Below, piece after piece: positions 31,185 through 40,658 of a DNA stretch of 64,000 nucleotides. The position numbers and the translations under genes are program-made. The notes beneath the pieces were generated by a model that did no database searches, had not been told where the DNA came from, and worked only from the letters and a program-made list of their open reading frames with translations. The stretch comes from [Mycobacterium] nativiensis (GTDB taxonomy: Bacteria; Actinomycetota; Actinomycetes; Mycobacteriales; Mycobacteriaceae). Each line of letters opens with the position of its first letter. Positions within the stretch are counted from its first letter, which is position 1. Where the stretch lies: NCBI RefSeq assembly GCF_020172685.1, contig NZ_CP083986.1, forward strand, positions 3,174,895 to 3,238,894, given 5' to 3'.

Positions 31185-32042
31185 TCACGGAAGCGTGAGA
31201 ATCTCGGCTCCGTCGTCGGTCACCACCAGGGTGTGCTCGAACTGCGCGGTCCAGCGTCCGTCCGTGGTGACCACGGTCCAGTCGTCGTCCCAGATGTCGT
31301 AGTCCAGCCCGCCGAGGTTGATCATCGGCTCGATGGTGAACGTCATTCCGGCCTCGATGATGGTGTCCACCTCGGGTTGGTCGTAATGCAGGACCACCAG
31401 GCCGTTGTGGAAGGTCTCGCCGATCCCGTGGCCGGTGAAGTCGCGCACCACGTTGTAGCCGAACCGATTCGCGTATGCCTCGATGACCCGTCCGATCACC
31501 GACAGCGCGCGTCCCGGTTTAACCGCCTTGATGGCGCGCGCCGTCGCCTCCTGGGTGCGCTCGACGAGCAGCCGGTGCTCCTCGGAGACATCGCCGGCCA
31601 GAAACGTCGCATTGGTGTCGCCGTGGACGCCATCGATGTAGGCGGTGACGTCGATGTTGACGATGTCGCCGTCGGCGATCACCGTCGAGTCCGGGATTCC
31701 GTGGCAGATGACCTCGTTGAGCGAGGTGCAGCATGACTTGGGAAAGCCCTTGTAGCCCAGCGTGGACGGGTAGGCGCCGTGGTCCACCATGTACTCATGC
31801 GCGATGCGGTCGAGCGCGTCAGTGGTCACCCCGGGTGCGACGGCCTTGCCGGCCTCGGCCAGCGCGCCCGCCGCGATCCGGCCCGCGACCCGCATCTTCT
31901 CGATCACCTCGGGTGTCTGCACCCACGGCTCACTGCCCTCGGCAGCAGTTGACCTGCCCACGTATTCGGGGCGCGGAATCGAGCGGGGCACCGGAAGCGT
32001 CGGCGACACCACGCCGGGGGAAAGTGGGGCACGAACGGGCAT
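31185..32042 (-). CDS. map: Methionine aminopeptidase MapB (type Ic)
   Basis: 285-residue methionine aminopeptidase that removes N-terminal methionine from nascent proteins. Dimetal ligands are present in [17 protein letters not shown] (two Asp), [12 protein letters not shown] (His), TIEPM (Glu) and AQFEHTL (Glu). The first 40 residues form the proline-rich extension ([13 protein letters not shown]) of actinobacterial MapB, with P-x-x-P motifs thought to contact the ribosome. The upstream gene cannot overlap because the DUF1707 gene stops 23 bases before. The start is ATG. Confidence 0.95.
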   Translation of the reverse strand: MPVRAPLSPGVVSPTLPVPRSIPRPEYVGRSTAAEGSEPWVQTPEVIEKMRVAGRIAAGALAEAGKAVAPGVTTDALDRIAHEYMVDHGAYPSTLGYKGFPKSCCTSLNEVICHGIPDSTVIADGDIVNIDVTAYIDGVHGDTNATFLAGDVSEEHRLLVERTQEATARAIKAVKPGRALSVIGRVIEAYANRFGYNVVRDFTGHGIGETFHNGLVVLHYDQPEVDTIIEAGMTFTIEPMINLGGLDYDIWDDDWTVVTTDGRWTAQFEHTLVVTDDGAEILTLP

Positions 32043-32064
32043 CAGGCCAGCTTAACCGAGCTGG

Positions 32065-32646
32065 TCAGTGCCGCCAGCGCAGCTTCCGTCGGGGGCCTCT
32101 GATGTCCACCGACCCACACACCACGCGTCCGGCCAGGACCACATGCGGGTTGCCTTCGGCCGGGGCGTCCTTGCGGCGGTCTTTGGCGCTGCCCCCGTAG
32201 ACCTCGACATCGTCGATCGAGGCGCTGGCACCGTCGGGCAGCCGGATGTCGACCGACCCGAACCGCATGTCGAGTTCGATGACCACGACCGGCCCGGCGA
32301 AACGCGCCCTGGTGAGGTCAAGGTCCACCGACCCGAGGCGCCGCACCAGCGCCAGCCGGGTCGGCACGATCCATTCGCCGTGGCGTTTGAGGGAACCGGC
32401 CCAGCCGCGCAGCTCGACCCGGTCGGCGGCCGACGTGACGATGGCGCGTGGCCCGGGCAGATCGTCGATCAGGGTGTCGAGCTCCGCGCGCATCCTGGCC
32501 TGCGACACCTGGGTGGCGCGCTCCTCGAACTCGCCGATGTCGATCAGCCCGAGAGAGACGGCGTTGTGCAGACGACGCAGCGTGCCGTTGCGGTCCGCGT
32601 CGGAGACCCGCAGCGCGGCCAGCACATCGTCATCGAGCCCCGTCAT
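32065..32646 (-). CDS. DUF1707 domain protein
   Basis: 193-residue cytoplasmic protein. The N-terminal 55 residues are the SHOCT-like DUF1707 domain: RVSDADRNGTLRRLHNAVSLGLIDIGEFEERA. The rest resembles the C-terminal beta-rich 'cell-wall-active antibiotic response' type domain, with repeated GSVDLDL, GSVDIRLPDGA and GSVDIRGP strands. By position it matches M. tuberculosis Rv2862c. It has no membrane segment. Function unknown; domain partners elsewhere suggest envelope-stress sensing. It starts with ATG and ends 23 bases before mapB. Confidence 0.75.
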   Translation of the reverse strand: MTGLDDDVLAALRVSDADRNGTLRRLHNAVSLGLIDIGEFEERATQVSQARMRAELDTLIDDLPGPRAIVTSAADRVELRGWAGSLKRHGEWIVPTRLALVRRLGSVDLDLTRARFAGPVVVIELDMRFGSVDIRLPDGASASIDDVEVYGGSAKDRRKDAPAEGNPHVVLAGRVVCGSVDIRGPRRKLRWRH

Positions 32647-32682
32647 GGCATCCCAACTTACCGCTACCGGCCGATCGGTGCC

Positions 32683-34503
32683 TCAGAGCAGGAAGTTATC
32701 CGGAAGCGAGTCGAACATCACCTTGGTCATCCGGACGGCGTACTCCGAGCTGCCGCCGCCGACGATCAGGGCGGCGAAGGCCATGTCGCCCCGGTAGCCG
32801 GCGAACCAGGAATGCGATCCGCCGCTGAACTCGGCCTCACCGGTCTTGCCGAACACCGGTCCGCAGCCGGCGAGGGCCCGCGCGGTGCCGTCCGTCACCA
32901 CCAGGCGCATCATCTGGCGCAGGCCGTCGAGCATCTCCGCGCTGACCGGCGGGGCCGCTGGGCCGTTGACCACGGTCGGTCGGCCCTCGAGCAGCCGGGG
33001 TACCGGTGTCCTGCCGGCGGCCACCGTGGCCGCGGCGAGCGCGACGCCGAACGGGCTCGCCAGCACCCTGCCCTGGCCGAATCCGTCCTCGGTGAGTTCG
33101 GCCAGGTCCACGGTCGGCGGCACCGAGCCGGTCACCGTGGTGATGCCGTCCACCAGGTAGTCCACCCCGATCCCGTAGCGGGTGGCCGCCTGTGACAGCG
33201 CCCGGGGCGGCATCCGGCTGGCCAGTTCGGCGAATGTGGTGTTGCACGAATTGGCGAACGCCCGCGACATCGACACCAGGCCGAGGTCGAACCCGCCGTA
33301 GTTGGGGATCGTGCGCTGGCCAATGTCGAGTTGGCCGGGACAGCCGACCATCGAATTGGGGGTGACCATGTCCCGTTCGATCGCCGCGCCCGCGGTGACC
33401 ATCTTGAACGTCGAGCCGGGCGGATACAGGCCGGTGGTCGCGACCAGGCCGTCGGCGTCGGCGGCGGCACTCTGCGCGACCGCCAGCAACTCGCCGGTCG
33501 ACGGCTTGATGACCACCATCATCGCCTTGTCGCCGCGGGTGTTGACCGCGTTCTGGGCGGCGCGCTGCACCGCTCGGTCCAGGCTGATGGTCACCGACGG
33601 CGCCGGTGAGGGGTCGACCTCGTGCAGCACCGCGACGTCGACACCATTCTGGTTGACGCTGGCGATGCGCCAGCCGGCCTCACCGTCGAGTTGCGCCGAC
33701 ACGGCCCTCTTGACCTCGCCGATCAGCATCGGCGCGAATCGGTCATCGGTGGGCAGCAGGTCCGGGTGTGGAGTGATCACCACGCCCGGCAGCCGCCCGA
33801 TGGCGGCTTCGACGCGGTCGTGGTCGCTTTTACGCAGCGTGATCAGGCCCATCGGGGTCACCGAGGAGCTGGCCTGCTCGGCGAGTCGTTGCGGGTCGCT
33901 CAGGGTGTCGTCGAACGGGTGCAGCACCTCGACCACGGCCCGCGCGGTGCGCATCAGGTTCTGCCCGGCCCGACTGGCGTCGAGTTGGTAGTGGTAGACG
34001 TACCCGGGCACCAGCACGTCGGTGCCGCCGACCTCGTTGACCGAGGCGCGTCGCGGCGGATCGGCGCGCAACGCGAAGGTCTGGTGTTCCCCCAACCTGG
34101 GGTGCAGGCCGGTGGCCGTCCAGCGGACCGCCCAGTGCCCTTCGCTGCGGACCATCTTGAGCTGGCCGTCGTAGGACCAGGTCCGGTTCTTCGGCAGCTG
34201 CCAGTTGTAGCGGTAGGACACCGTGCCGGTGTCGTCGTTGTAGCGCGAGCCCAGAACTTGGGCATCGAGGTGCTCGGCCTGCAAGCCGGCCCACGCGGCG
34301 TTGAGTGCGCTGCGCGCCGTGGAGGGATCGTCGCTGAGTTCGGCGGCGGCGGCGGTGTCACCGTTGGCCAGCGCCGCGAAGAACCGCTCGGCGACGGGAG
34401 CGGGACCGTCGGGGCGTGGCGTGCAGGCCGCCACACCGACCGCGGTGAGCAGCACGGTGACCAGACCCGTGACTCGTGTGACGAATGAGCTTGCAGTTGT
34501 CAT
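32683..34503 (-). CDS. Penicillin-binding lipoprotein (class B, Rv2864c-like)
   Basis: 606-residue peptidoglycan transpeptidase anchored as a lipoprotein: a signal peptide with VGVAAC, the lipidated cysteine at residue 27. Residues about 35-150 form an NTF2-like MecA N-terminal domain, 155-285 the dimerisation domain, and the remainder the transpeptidase. Catalytic motifs: STFK at 364-367, SCN at 419-421 and KTG at 553-555. It crosslinks cell wall in the periplasm and should bind beta-lactams. M. tuberculosis has the equivalent at this locus. The upstream gap of 195 bases holds a large hairpin. The short gap downstream suggests co-transcription with the DUF1707 gene. Confidence 0.92.
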   Translation of the reverse strand: MTTASSFVTRVTGLVTVLLTAVGVAACTPRPDGPAPVAERFFAALANGDTAAAAELSDDPSTARSALNAAWAGLQAEHLDAQVLGSRYNDDTGTVSYRYNWQLPKNRTWSYDGQLKMVRSEGHWAVRWTATGLHPRLGEHQTFALRADPPRRASVNEVGGTDVLVPGYVYHYQLDASRAGQNLMRTARAVVEVLHPFDDTLSDPQRLAEQASSSVTPMGLITLRKSDHDRVEAAIGRLPGVVITPHPDLLPTDDRFAPMLIGEVKRAVSAQLDGEAGWRIASVNQNGVDVAVLHEVDPSPAPSVTISLDRAVQRAAQNAVNTRGDKAMMVVIKPSTGELLAVAQSAAADADGLVATTGLYPPGSTFKMVTAGAAIERDMVTPNSMVGCPGQLDIGQRTIPNYGGFDLGLVSMSRAFANSCNTTFAELASRMPPRALSQAATRYGIGVDYLVDGITTVTGSVPPTVDLAELTEDGFGQGRVLASPFGVALAAATVAAGRTPVPRLLEGRPTVVNGPAAPPVSAEMLDGLRQMMRLVVTDGTARALAGCGPVFGKTGEAEFSGGSHSWFAGYRGDMAFAALIVGGGSSEYAVRMTKVMFDSLPDNFLL

Positions 34504-34620
34504 TGGGGCTGATGTTACGAAATAGAAACGGTCGCCAGGCGGAGGCGCACCGAGACCACGACCGTTACGTCTTCGACCGGCGGCGACCGGGTCGCTTCGC
34601 CGGCGTGGCCCGCAACGAAC

Positions 34621-34666
34621 GTGTACTCAGCGCGAGAAATCGCGAGATCTTTCGCGCTCAGTGCAC
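34621..34666. repeat. Long imperfect hairpin with TGCACT-GAGCGC core (intergenic palindromic element)
   Basis: A 46-base inverted repeat of two 21-base arms around a 4-base loop, with 17 of 21 positions paired, one of the mismatches being a possible G-U. It lies 33 bases past the GNAT stop and 118 bases before the PBP start, both on the minus strand, so it could end the GNAT transcript. The arm read on the minus strand contains GTGCACTGAGCGCGAAAG, very close to CTGCACTTAGCGCCGAAAC in the element at 42909-42975. The two look like copies of one dispersed element. Confidence 0.6.
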
Positions 34667-34698
34667 GCTCGGCGAGGTGGGCGGCACCCGTCGGGCCC

Positions 34699-35550
34699 TC
34701 AGTCGAGCAGCACCGTCGCGAAAGTGCCGGTCTGGGTGAAGCCGACCCGCTCGTAGGTGGCTCGGGCCACCGCGTTGAAGTCATTGACGTACAGGCTGGC
34801 GACGCGCCCGGTACCGACGATCACGGCGGCCAGCATCGCGGTGCCGCCGGTGCCCAGTCCGTGGCCGCGTCGGTCCGGATGCACCCAGACGCCCTGAATC
34901 TGGCTCACCGTCGGCGACTGGGCACCCACCTCGGCCTTGAAGATCACCTCGCCACGATCGAAGCGCGCCCACGCCCGGCCCGCCGCGATCAGGTTGGACA
35001 CCCGCCGACGGTAGGCACGGCCGCCGTCGCCGACCCGAGGATCCACCCCGACCTCGCCGATGAACATGTCAACGGCGGCCACCAGATAGGCGTCGAGTTC
35101 GTCGGGCCGAACCTGGCGGACCTCGGTGTCCATCGGACAGCCGGGCATAGTGCTCAACGCCATCAGCGGTTGGCTCTCGCGCACGTCGCGGGCCGGCCCC
35201 CAGACGTCGGCGAGCCGCTGCCACATCGGCAGCACCAATTCAGCCCGGCCGACCAGGGACGAGCAGCGGCGGATGGCACTCACCGCCTGATCGGCGAAGG
35301 CGGTCAGGTCAGCCGGCGCCCCGCGCAGCGGGATGAGGTTCGCCCCGGCGTAGCAGAGGGACTCGTCCACGCCGCCGCGCGTCCACAGTTCACCGCCGAT
35401 CGACCGGGGATCGACACCGTAATCGGCCACCCGCGCGGCAACCATGCAGGAGCCGACCGGATCCGCATCGAGCACTCGCCAGACCGCCGTGGGGTCACGC
35501 ACCACCGACACGCGTCGCTGATCGAGGCGAAGATCTGGCGGAGCCGACAT
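34699..35550 (-). CDS. GNAT N-acetyltransferase with N-terminal DUF4081 (Rv2867c-like)
   Basis: 283 residues. The C-terminal half is a GNAT domain: a substrate/CoA motif A QIQGVWVHPDRRGHGLGTGG near residue 218, then VASLYVNDFNAVARATYERVGF, the family's asparagine-tyrosine pattern. The N-terminal half (about 1-130) is a DUF4081-like domain seen in mycobacterial GNATs. The ATG at 35550 begins SAPPDLRLDQRRVSVVRD. It is downstream of ispG with a 112-base gap and ends before the palindromic element. The acetyl acceptor is unknown; relatives in M. tuberculosis are linked to antibiotic or protein acetylation, but that cannot be inferred here. Confidence 0.82.
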   Translation of the reverse strand: MSAPPDLRLDQRRVSVVRDPTAVWRVLDADPVGSCMVAARVADYGVDPRSIGGELWTRGGVDESLCYAGANLIPLRGAPADLTAFADQAVSAIRRCSSLVGRAELVLPMWQRLADVWGPARDVRESQPLMALSTMPGCPMDTEVRQVRPDELDAYLVAAVDMFIGEVGVDPRVGDGGRAYRRRVSNLIAAGRAWARFDRGEVIFKAEVGAQSPTVSQIQGVWVHPDRRGHGLGTGGTAMLAAVIVGTGRVASLYVNDFNAVARATYERVGFTQTGTFATVLLD

Positions 35551-35647
35551 AGTGACTCCTTCTGGCGAACGAAAACCGCCGACGCGGGCGGCGAAGCGGC
35601 TGCGCTTGTGCGGCGGTCCCAGCTTCGCCTCTCCTCCGTCGAGGCTC

Positions 35648-35667
35648 GCTGAACCGCCGGGTTCAGC
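35648..35667 (-). terminator. Hairpin over the ispG stop codon
   Basis: GCTGAACC-gccg-GGTTCAGC is a perfect 8-bp stem with a 4-base loop spanning the ispG stop (35663-35665). There is no U-run. It could act as a weak terminator of the dxr-rip1-ispG transcript or an mRNA 3' stabiliser before the GNAT gene. Confidence 0.35.
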
Positions 35668-36823
35668 TTACGGCGACGGTGGGTGAACCGCCGGAAGATC
35701 CCTCACCCATCGCCCCCATTTCTGCGGCAAGCCGCAGCGCCTCCTCGATCAGGGTCTCGACGATCTGCGCCTCGGGAACGGTCTTGATGACCTCGCCCTT
35801 GACGAAGATCTGGCCCTTGCCGTTGCCGGAAGCCACACCCAGATCCGCTTCGCGGGCCTCACCGGGCCCGTTGACCACACAGCCCATCACCGCAACGCGC
35901 AGCGGGACGTCGAGCCCCTCCAGGCCGGCGCTGACCTCGTTGGCCAGCGTGTAGACGTCGACCTGGGCCCGCCCGCACGACGGACACGAGACGATCTCCA
36001 GGCCCCGCGGCCGCAGGTTCAGCGATTCCAGGATCTGGGTGCCGACCTTCACCTCTTCCACCGGCGGCGCCGACAGCGACACCCGGATGGTGTCGCCGAT
36101 GCCGCGGGACAACAGCGCCCCGAACGCCACGGCGGACTTGATGGTGCCCTGGAATGCCGGGCCGGCTTCGGTGACGCCCAGGTGCAGCGGGTAGTCGCAC
36201 TGCTGCGCCAGCAGCTCATAGGCGGCCACCATCACCACCGGGTCGTTGTGCTTGACGCTGATCTTGATGTCGCCGAAGCCGTGCTCCTCGAACAGCGACG
36301 CCTCCCAGAGCGCGGACTCCACCAGCGCTTCCGGGGTGGCCTTGCCGTACTTGGCCATGAAGCGCTGGTCCAGTGAACCGGCGTTGACGCCGATCCGGAT
36401 CGGGACACCGGCGGCGCCGGCGGCCTTGGCGACTTCGCCGACCCGGCCGTCGAATTCCTTGATGTTGCCCGGGTTGACCCGCACGGCGGCGCACCCGGCG
36501 TCGATCGCGGCGAAGATGTACTTGGGCTGGAAGTGGATGTCGGCGATGACCGGGATCTTGCTCTTTTTGGCGATGGTCGCCAACGCGTCGGCGTCTTCCT
36601 GACGCGGGCAGGCGACCCGCACGATGTTGCAGCCGGCCGTGGTCAGCGCGGCGATCTGCTGGAGTGTTGCGTCGACGTCGTGAGTCTTGGTGGTACACAT
36701 CGACTGCACCGAAATCGGGTGGTCACTGCCCACCCCGACTCCGCCGACCATCAGCTGGCGGGTCTTGCGGCGCGGCGACAGCGTGGGCGCCGGGACCGCC
36801 GGCATACCTAGGCCGACGCTCAT
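35663..36823 (-). CDS. ispG: 4-hydroxy-3-methylbut-2-enyl diphosphate synthase (IspG/GcpE)
   Basis: 386-residue [4Fe-4S] enzyme of the MEP pathway that turns MEcPP into HMBPP. The TIM-barrel part starts with [24 protein letters not shown] near residue 28. The cluster ligands are in [12 protein letters not shown] (two cysteines) and [10 protein letters not shown] (third cysteine), and the fourth ligand is the glutamate in that last block. It is third in the dxr-rip1-ispG run, so two MEP-pathway enzymes sit around the Rip1 protease, as in M. tuberculosis. The start is ATG with 13 bases to the rip1 stop. Confidence 0.97.
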   Translation of the reverse strand: MSVGLGMPAVPAPTLSPRRKTRQLMVGGVGVGSDHPISVQSMCTTKTHDVDATLQQIAALTTAGCNIVRVACPRQEDADALATIAKKSKIPVIADIHFQPKYIFAAIDAGCAAVRVNPGNIKEFDGRVGEVAKAAGAAGVPIRIGVNAGSLDQRFMAKYGKATPEALVESALWEASLFEEHGFGDIKISVKHNDPVVMVAAYELLAQQCDYPLHLGVTEAGPAFQGTIKSAVAFGALLSRGIGDTIRVSLSAPPVEEVKVGTQILESLNLRPRGLEIVSCPSCGRAQVDVYTLANEVSAGLEGLDVPLRVAVMGCVVNGPGEAREADLGVASGNGKGQIFVKGEVIKTVPEAQIVETLIEEALRLAAEMGAMGEGSSGGSPTVAVS

Positions 36824-36836
36824 GAGGGGTCTCCTA

Positions 36837-38054
36837 TCAAAACAGTCTGATCGGATTGACCAAGTCCGCGGTCACGGTCAACAGCATGTAGCCGACCACC
36901 ACCACCAACACTACGTAGGTGGCCGGCATCAGCTTCAGGTAATTGACCGGCGCCGCGGCGACCTTCCCGCGGGCCGACCGAACCAGATTGCGGAGCTTCT
37001 CATACAGCGCGATCGCGATGTGCCCGCCGTCGAACGGCAGCAGCGGCACCAGGTTGATCACACCCAGGATGAAGTTCAGCTGGGCCAGGAAGAACCAGAA
37101 CGCCACCCACACGCCGTGATCGACCGTGTCGCCGCCGATGATCGAGGCACCGACAACGCTGATCGGGGTCTCCGGATCCCGCTCGCCGCTCGGGTTGCCG
37201 ATCGCGTGCACCAGCGCACCGACCTTGGACGGGATATTGGCCAAGGACTTGGCCAACAACACCGACAGGTCGCCGCTGAATTTGAAGGTGGCCGGAACCG
37301 CGGTGATCGGGTTGTACTGGGTGGGCCCGAACTGGGCGGCCCCCACACCGATCGCCCCGACCGTGCTGGGCACGGCCTGGCTGTCGCGACCTTCGGCGAT
37401 CCAGCGCTGGGTCGGGGTCACGTCGACGTTCTTGGTCAGCGTGGTGCCGTCGCGTTCGACGACGATCGGGGTCACGCCGTGCTGCTTTCGCACCGCGGCG
37501 GCCATCTCCTCGAAGGTCGCCACCGGGGTGTCGCCGACCTTGACCACCACGTCGCCGGCCTGGATTCCGGCCAGCGCCGCCGGACCGGGACCCGTGCAGG
37601 CGCCCAGCTCTCCCCTGACGACTTCCGGTGCCACGCAAGCGGTTTCGCCGATGACCGCGGTGGTCGGGGCGTTCAGGTTGGGCAGGCCCCAGATCACGCC
37701 GATCGAATAGACCAGCACCAGACCGATGATGAAGTTCATGCCGGGGCCGGCGAACAACACCGCCACCCGTTTCCAGGTCTTCTGCTTGTACATGGCGCGG
37801 TCGACCTCGTCGGGCTCCAGCTCCTCCACCGAGGTCATGCCGGCGATGTCGCAGAACCCGCCGGCGGGGATCGCCTTGAGGCCGTATTCGGTCTCGCCGC
37901 GGCGTGTCGACCACAGAGTGGTGCCGAAGCCGACGAAGTAGCGGCGCACCTTCATGCCGGTGGCCCGGGCCACCCACATGTGGCCGCATTCATGCAGTGC
38001 CACCGACACCAGGATGGCCAGCGCGAACAACGCGATGCCGACCGCGAACATCAT
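36837..38054 (-). CDS. rip1: Site-2 protease Rip1 (RseP family)
   Basis: 405-residue intramembrane zinc metalloprotease that cuts anti-sigma factors and other membrane proteins. The active-site HECGH is at residues 21-25 in the first transmembrane helix; the zinc ligand motif LLPFDGGH is near the C-terminus. One PDZ domain lies between ([24 protein letters not shown] near 175). About four membrane segments, including the C-terminal [18 protein letters not shown]. The ATG at 38054 overlaps the dxr stop, indicating translational coupling. Regulated proteolysis by Rip1 in M. tuberculosis controls sigma factors K, L and M, envelope lipids and virulence. Confidence 0.95.
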   Translation of the reverse strand: MMFAVGIALFALAILVSVALHECGHMWVARATGMKVRRYFVGFGTTLWSTRRGETEYGLKAIPAGGFCDIAGMTSVEELEPDEVDRAMYKQKTWKRVAVLFAGPGMNFIIGLVLVYSIGVIWGLPNLNAPTTAVIGETACVAPEVVRGELGACTGPGPAALAGIQAGDVVVKVGDTPVATFEEMAAAVRKQHGVTPIVVERDGTTLTKNVDVTPTQRWIAEGRDSQAVPSTVGAIGVGAAQFGPTQYNPITAVPATFKFSGDLSVLLAKSLANIPSKVGALVHAIGNPSGERDPETPISVVGASIIGGDTVDHGVWVAFWFFLAQLNFILGVINLVPLLPFDGGHIAIALYEKLRNLVRSARGKVAAAPVNYLKLMPATYVVLVVVVGYMLLTVTADLVNPIRLF

Positions 38055-39232
38055 CGGGAGCTTCCGACCTTTCTCATAGCTGTCGCATCGACGGCGCGAG
38101 CCGCCCGTTCCCGGGCCCACCGCTGCGCATCGAGTACCTCATCCACGGTAGCGGGTTGCGCGGCCCATTGGTCTGCGGCGTCCAGCACACCGGCAATGGT
38201 GTCCACGATCGCCGGGAAGCCGATTCGGCCGGAAAGGAAGGCTTCTGCCGCTTCCTCATTGGCGGCGTTGTAGACCGCGGTCATGCACCCGCCGGTCTCG
38301 CCGGCGCGCCGGGCCAGATCCACCGCGGGGAACACCTCGCTGTCCAGCGGCTCGAACTCCCAGGTCGACGCGGTGGTGAAATCGCAGGCCGCGGCCGCAC
38401 CCGGCACCCGGGCCGGCCAGCCCAATGCCAGAGCGATCGGCAAGCGCATGTCGGGCGGGCTGGCCTGGGCGATCGTCGATCCGTCGGTGAAGGTGACCAT
38501 GGAATGCACGATCGACTGCGGGTGCACCACGACGTCGATGCGGTCGTACGGGACGCCGAACAGCAGGTGGGTTTCGATGAGTTCGAGGCCCTTGTTGACC
38601 AGCGACGCCGAGTTCAGGGTGTTCATCGGCCCCATCGACCAGGTCGGATGGGCACCCGCCTGCTCGGGTGTGACGTGCTGCAGATCCGCGGCGCTCCAGC
38701 CGCGGAACGGCCCGCCGGACGCGGTCAGCACCAGCTTGGCGACCTCGTCGGGGGTTCCGCCCCGCAGGCACTGCGCCAGCGCGGAGTGCTCGGAGTCCAC
38801 CGGCACGATCTGCCCCGGCTCGGCGGCCGCCAGCACCAGCGGGCCCCCGGCGATCAGGGATTCCTTGTTGGCCAGTGCCAGCCGGGCACCGGTGGCCAGC
38901 GCGGCCAGCGTGGGCCGCAGTCCCAGCGCACCCACCAGGGCGTTGAGCACCACGTCGGCGTCGGTGTCCTCCACCAGCCGGGTGACGGCGTCGGGTCCGC
39001 GATAGGGGGCCTCGAGCGCCTCGCCGACCTGCGCGTCGGCGACAGCGATGTTGGTGACTCCGGTCGCGGCGCGCTGGTCGGTCAACAGCTGCGCGTTGCC
39101 GCCGCCGGCGGCCAGCCCGACCACCTCGAAACGATCCGGGTTGGCGGCGATGACCTGCAACGCCTGGGTTCCGATCGAGCCGGTCGACCCCAGCAGCAGC
39201 ACTTTGATCCGGCGCGCCGGAGACACACTCAC
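38051..39232 (-). CDS. dxr: 1-deoxy-D-xylulose-5-phosphate reductoisomerase
   Basis: 393-residue NADPH enzyme, the committed step of the MEP isoprenoid pathway and target of fosmidomycin. It has the NADPH motif [13 protein letters not shown] near residue 13, NKESL near 122, the metal-binding D-S-E in [13 protein letters not shown], the catalytic loop [11 protein letters not shown] and [20 protein letters not shown]. The GTG at 39232 ([10 protein letters not shown]) is chosen; a GTG two codons later or a TTG at 39283 overlapping the VOC gene are alternatives. It begins the dxr-rip1-ispG run. A C-terminal tail like that of M. tuberculosis is shortened. Confidence 0.95.
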   Translation of the reverse strand: MSVSPARRIKVLLLGSTGSIGTQALQVIAANPDRFEVVGLAAGGGNAQLLTDQRAATGVTNIAVADAQVGEALEAPYRGPDAVTRLVEDTDADVVLNALVGALGLRPTLAALATGARLALANKESLIAGGPLVLAAAEPGQIVPVDSEHSALAQCLRGGTPDEVAKLVLTASGGPFRGWSAADLQHVTPEQAGAHPTWSMGPMNTLNSASLVNKGLELIETHLLFGVPYDRIDVVVHPQSIVHSMVTFTDGSTIAQASPPDMRLPIALALGWPARVPGAAAACDFTTASTWEFEPLDSEVFPAVDLARRAGETGGCMTAVYNAANEEAAEAFLSGRIGFPAIVDTIAGVLDAADQWAAQPATVDEVLDAQRWARERAARAVDATAMRKVGSSR

Positions 39233-39251
39233 CTGATCATTGTGCCCGAGA

Positions 39252-39647
39252 TCAGCCGCGTTGTTCCCCGGTGTAGTCGCCAAAGCTCCACAGATTGCCC
39301 TCCGGGTCGCGGACGACGAACTCGCGGGCCCCGTAGTCGGTGTCGGCCAACGGCTGCACGACGTCGGCGTTGCGGCTCACTACGCGTTCGTAGCAGCCGC
39401 CGGGGTCGGCGGTGACGACGTAGGCGCCGGCAGTGCCGGGTTCGCGGCACCACGCGGCTCCGGGCCGGTGAGCGCCCAGCATGATGCCGCCGCAACCTTC
39501 CGGCCAGATCAGCTCGGCGTGTTTGACGGTGTCGCCACCGTGCCGGGCGGTCAGGATGAAACCGAAAGTGTCGACGTAGTAGTCGATCAGCGCCAGCGGG
39601 TTACGGGCCTGCAGGGTCACCCAGACGGTCGGATTCTGCTGCGTCAT
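39252..39647 (-). CDS. VOC (glyoxalase/bleomycin-resistance) superfamily protein
   Basis: 131-residue protein with two beta-alpha-beta-beta-beta modules: [23 protein letters not shown], then [16 protein letters not shown] and the C-terminal [16 protein letters not shown], the familiar D-P-x-G-N-x-W/L-x-F motif. Members include glyoxalases, dioxygenases and drug-binding proteins; a metal ligand is not clear. The ATG at 39647 lies inside the 3' end of the AraC gene (47-base overlap), so the two are coupled in one transcript. Its own stop lies 20 bases before dxr, which is on the same strand. Confidence 0.75.
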   Translation of the reverse strand: MTQQNPTVWVTLQARNPLALIDYYVDTFGFILTARHGGDTVKHAELIWPEGCGGIMLGAHRPGAAWCREPGTAGAYVVTADPGGCYERVVSRNADVVQPLADTDYGAREFVVRDPEGNLWSFGDYTGEQRG

Positions 39648-40536
39648 GGCCCCACTGTGATCGATCGGTGTGGCCGCCGTCTTGGATGTTTTGGAACTCT
39701 TCGGCCAGCCAGGCCCGCGGGGAGACACCGGCGAACCGGACGAATTCGCGGGTCAGATGCGCCTGATCGCAGTAGCCGGTGTCCCCCGCGATCCGCGCGA
39801 GATCGACGCGGCCCGCCCGACGGGTATCGCCGGCAATCCGGGCGGTGGCGTGCTCGAAGCGCATCAGCATGGCCACGGCCTTGGGGGTGCGGCCGACTTC
39901 ACGGCGAAACAGCGTGTTCAGGTGCCGCTGGCTCAGCCCGACCCGCTCGGCGACGTGGGCCACCGGCGCCGTACCCCGGCTGCGGTGCAGCAGATGCCAG
40001 GCGTGGGCCACCTCCGGTCGCACCCCGTCGTCGTCGCGTCGCCACCGGGCGTCGGCCAGATAGCACGCGACCAGGTCGAAGGCGTCCGCCCACCGAGGCG
40101 CCTGCACCAGCCGTTCGTGCAGCTCCACCGACCCGCGACCGAGTATCGGGCGGGCGTCGAAGTCGGTCACGCTCAGCTCCGCGCTGGGCATCCCGAACAA
40201 CGCCCGCGAGGCCAGCGGGTGCACCGCGACCTGTACGCCGGCCTGACCCCGGCATTGACGCACATGGCTGGCCTGGACGTGTAGGCCGCCGAGAATGATC
40301 GGATTGGGTTTTGCCGACGGCAACGCCTCGGCGGTGTCGGCGGCCTGGACCCCCTCGTCCAGGCTGACGATGAACGTCAACGTCGACGACGGCATCCCCC
40401 GGTGCACGGCCTGGGGCACATCCAGCGCGCGATAGCCCACCATCGAGCTCACGCCGGGCGCGGTGTGCGGCGGCGCAGCAGCGAAATCCCAGATCCGCAG
40501 AGCTGAGTCGGGATCGGAGCCGCCATCGGAGGCCAT
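39601..40536 (-). CDS. AraC family transcriptional regulator
   Basis: 311-residue regulator. The C-terminal ~110 residues form the double helix-turn-helix AraC domain: VAERVGLSQRHLNTLFRREVGRTPKAV, followed by LARIAGDTGYCDQAHLTREFVRFAGVSPR. The N-terminal ~190 residues are an effector domain of the cupin-like (DUF6597-type) kind, with YRALDVPQAVHRGMPSSTLTFIVSL. A further 25 residues past the HTH overlap the VOC gene. The ATG at 40536 faces the DUF2236 operon across a 122-base gap with strong palindromes. It probably regulates itself and the VOC gene, perhaps also the divergent operon. Confidence 0.8.
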   Translation of the reverse strand: MASDGGSDPDSALRIWDFAAAPPHTAPGVSSMVGYRALDVPQAVHRGMPSSTLTFIVSLDEGVQAADTAEALPSAKPNPIILGGLHVQASHVRQCRGQAGVQVAVHPLASRALFGMPSAELSVTDFDARPILGRGSVELHERLVQAPRWADAFDLVACYLADARWRRDDDGVRPEVAHAWHLLHRSRGTAPVAHVAERVGLSQRHLNTLFRREVGRTPKAVAMLMRFEHATARIAGDTRRAGRVDLARIAGDTGYCDQAHLTREFVRFAGVSPRAWLAEEFQNIQDGGHTDRSQWGHDAAESDRLGDPAGP

Positions 40537-40576
40537 GACGCCCACCGTAATCCCGGGACGCAAGCCCGCAACACCC

Positions 40577-40605
40577 TTGACGGTACCGGCGGTACCGTGC
40601 AAAAT
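40577..40605 (+). promoter_or_regulatory. Candidate sigma-A-type promoter of the DUF2236/TetR operon
   Basis: TTGACG at 40577-40582 and CAAAAT at 40600-40605 are separated by 17 bases. The first palindrome overlaps the end of the -35 element and the spacer; the second begins on the last base of the -10 element. The arrangement suits repression by two bound proteins. Confidence 0.5.
40580..40598. promoter_or_regulatory. Palindrome P1 (operator candidate) in the AraC/DUF2236 intergenic gap
   Basis: ACGGTACCG-g-CGGTACCGT is a perfect 9-bp-arm palindrome with a one-base centre, in which GGTACC itself appears twice. It is unlike P2, so it may bind a different protein, perhaps the divergent AraC regulator or a second repressor. 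Confidence 0.6.
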
Positions 40606-40621
40606 CCTACACAGTGTAGGA
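40605..40621. promoter_or_regulatory. Palindrome P2 (TetR-type operator candidate)
   Basis: TCCTACAC-a-GTGTAGGA is a perfect 8-bp-arm palindrome around one base. TACACxGTGTA-type cores are common TetR-family sites. The TetR gene at 41973-42590 is the third gene of the operon this site controls, so autorepression is the simplest reading. Confidence 0.7.
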
Positions 40622-40658
40622 AAAGAACGAGCCGGGAAATAGCGAAAGGCTGACCAAC

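Noticed and set aside
28983..31736. Over 900-codon plus-strand open frame across the FAAL, hydrolase-like and mapB genes
   Set aside because: It crosses three unrelated minus-strand genes with recognisable motifs and encodes a low-complexity His/Arg/Val-rich product without any family signature.
34504..34620. Small plus-strand open frame between the PBP lipoprotein and GNAT genes
   Set aside because: It has no ribosome-binding site, runs through the hairpin element into the antisense of the GNAT gene, and its product is Arg-rich with no family.
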